Source of the DNA: Hyphomicrobiales bacterium
GTDB lineage: Bacteria; Pseudomonadota; Alphaproteobacteria; Rhizobiales; Beijerinckiaceae
Length of the DNA stretch: 6,068 nucleotides
Reading direction: 5' to 3'
Assembly: GCA_900299065.1 (NCBI GenBank)
Contig: OMIJ01000208.1
Coordinates: 1 to 6,068 of the forward strand
This document shows, piece by piece, positions 5,735-6,068 of this stretch. The position numbers and the translations under genes are program-made. How positions within the stretch are numbered: the first letter of the stretch is position 1; every line of letters starts with the position of its first letter. A model generated the notes under the pieces. It ran no database searches. It worked only from the letters and a program-made list of their open reading frames with translations, and was not told the origin of the DNA.

Positions 5735-6068
5735 CTCACTCTCTTTATTTTGCATTTTCACATGCCTCTCGCATTTTAACGCGATAATGGGCGCTTTTTG
5801 CATGGCATTTGGGCTTTGGGCTCTCAAGAGCAGTCAAAGGTGGTAAAATCCCTCAAATTGGCCATGAGTCTCAGGGGCCTTAATTCGGCTTTCCGGGTTT
5901 TGCCAAAGCTTCAGTGCCGAGACAGGTTGTATATTGCAGAGACTATTTTGTGATTGCGCTTTGCTCGGGCTGGGGGCCAAGGTGCTGAGGCGCAATCATT
6001 GAGGCGACAGCGAGTTGAGACGCTTGGATTTTTCAAACGAATGAGCGAGCGCCTGTGTGTGGCAGGCC
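5735..6068. other. Gene-free stretch downstream of tRNA-Tyr
   Basis: No supported coding region, RNA gene or clear terminator is visible on either strand. Small patterns only: T-rich sequence straight after the tRNA, a tandem duplication of TTTGGGC (5808-5814 and 5815-5821), and an inverted repeat GCTCT/AGAGC at 5820-5831. An ATG at 6041 opens nine codons to the window edge without a good ribosome site. In many related genomes tRNA-Gly and the elongation factor Tu gene follow tRNA-Tyr; neither is present in this stretch. Confidence 0.6.

Noticed and set aside
5494..5787. Open frames overlapping tRNA-Tyr on both strands
   Set aside because: They run through a complete tRNA gene and the terminator; similarity to annotated short proteins would be a common tRNA artefact.
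5770..5798. Possible terminator after tRNA-Tyr (CGCATT...AATGGGCG then CTTTTT)
   Set aside because: The stem needs bulged bases and is short; too weak to call.
6041..6068. Possible gene start (MSERLCVAG) at the right edge
   Set aside because: Only nine codons and no convincing ribosome binding site.

Overview
The window looks like chromosomal DNA of an alphaproteobacterium, probably of the Hyphomicrobiales. This is an inference from the style of the RlmB protein, from the placement of rlmB next to and divergent from a tRNA-Tyr gene, and from moderate GC content. The genus cannot be named from the sequence. No insertion sequence, integrase, phage gene or CRISPR array is visible.

The left two thirds (about 1-4261) is a small catabolic block. 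It opens with the first 47 codons of an isochorismatase/N-carbamoylsarcosine-amidase-type hydrolase on the minus strand. A 276-base divergent control region with two inverted repeats follows. Next, on the plus strand, come a phthalate-dioxygenase-type Rieske oxygenase alpha subunit (422-1693) and a class II aldolase/adducin-family enzyme (1777-2460), 83 bases apart and probably cotranscribed. A strong bidirectional terminator (2514-2543) separates them from a convergent gene for an MHS-type major facilitator permease (4261-2564). The permease carries an unusual hydrophilic insertion of about 115 residues, with two cysteines, in a predicted periplasmic loop. Inferred scheme: the permease imports a small organic, perhaps aromatic, acid; the oxygenase hydroxylates it; the aldolase-fold enzyme cleaves or decarboxylates the product; and the hydrolase acts on an amide or ureido bond in the same route. 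The substrate cannot be read from the sequence.

The right third is housekeeping. rlmB (5439-4498, minus) encodes a 23S rRNA 2'-O-methyltransferase with a long basic N-terminal tail. On the plus strand, tRNA-Tyr(GTA) lies at 5650-5734 with an encoded CCA end. Between them is a textbook intrinsic terminator (5529-5551) pointing toward the tRNA, with no plus-strand gene ahead of it. The last 334 bases (5735-6068) hold no gene I can support.
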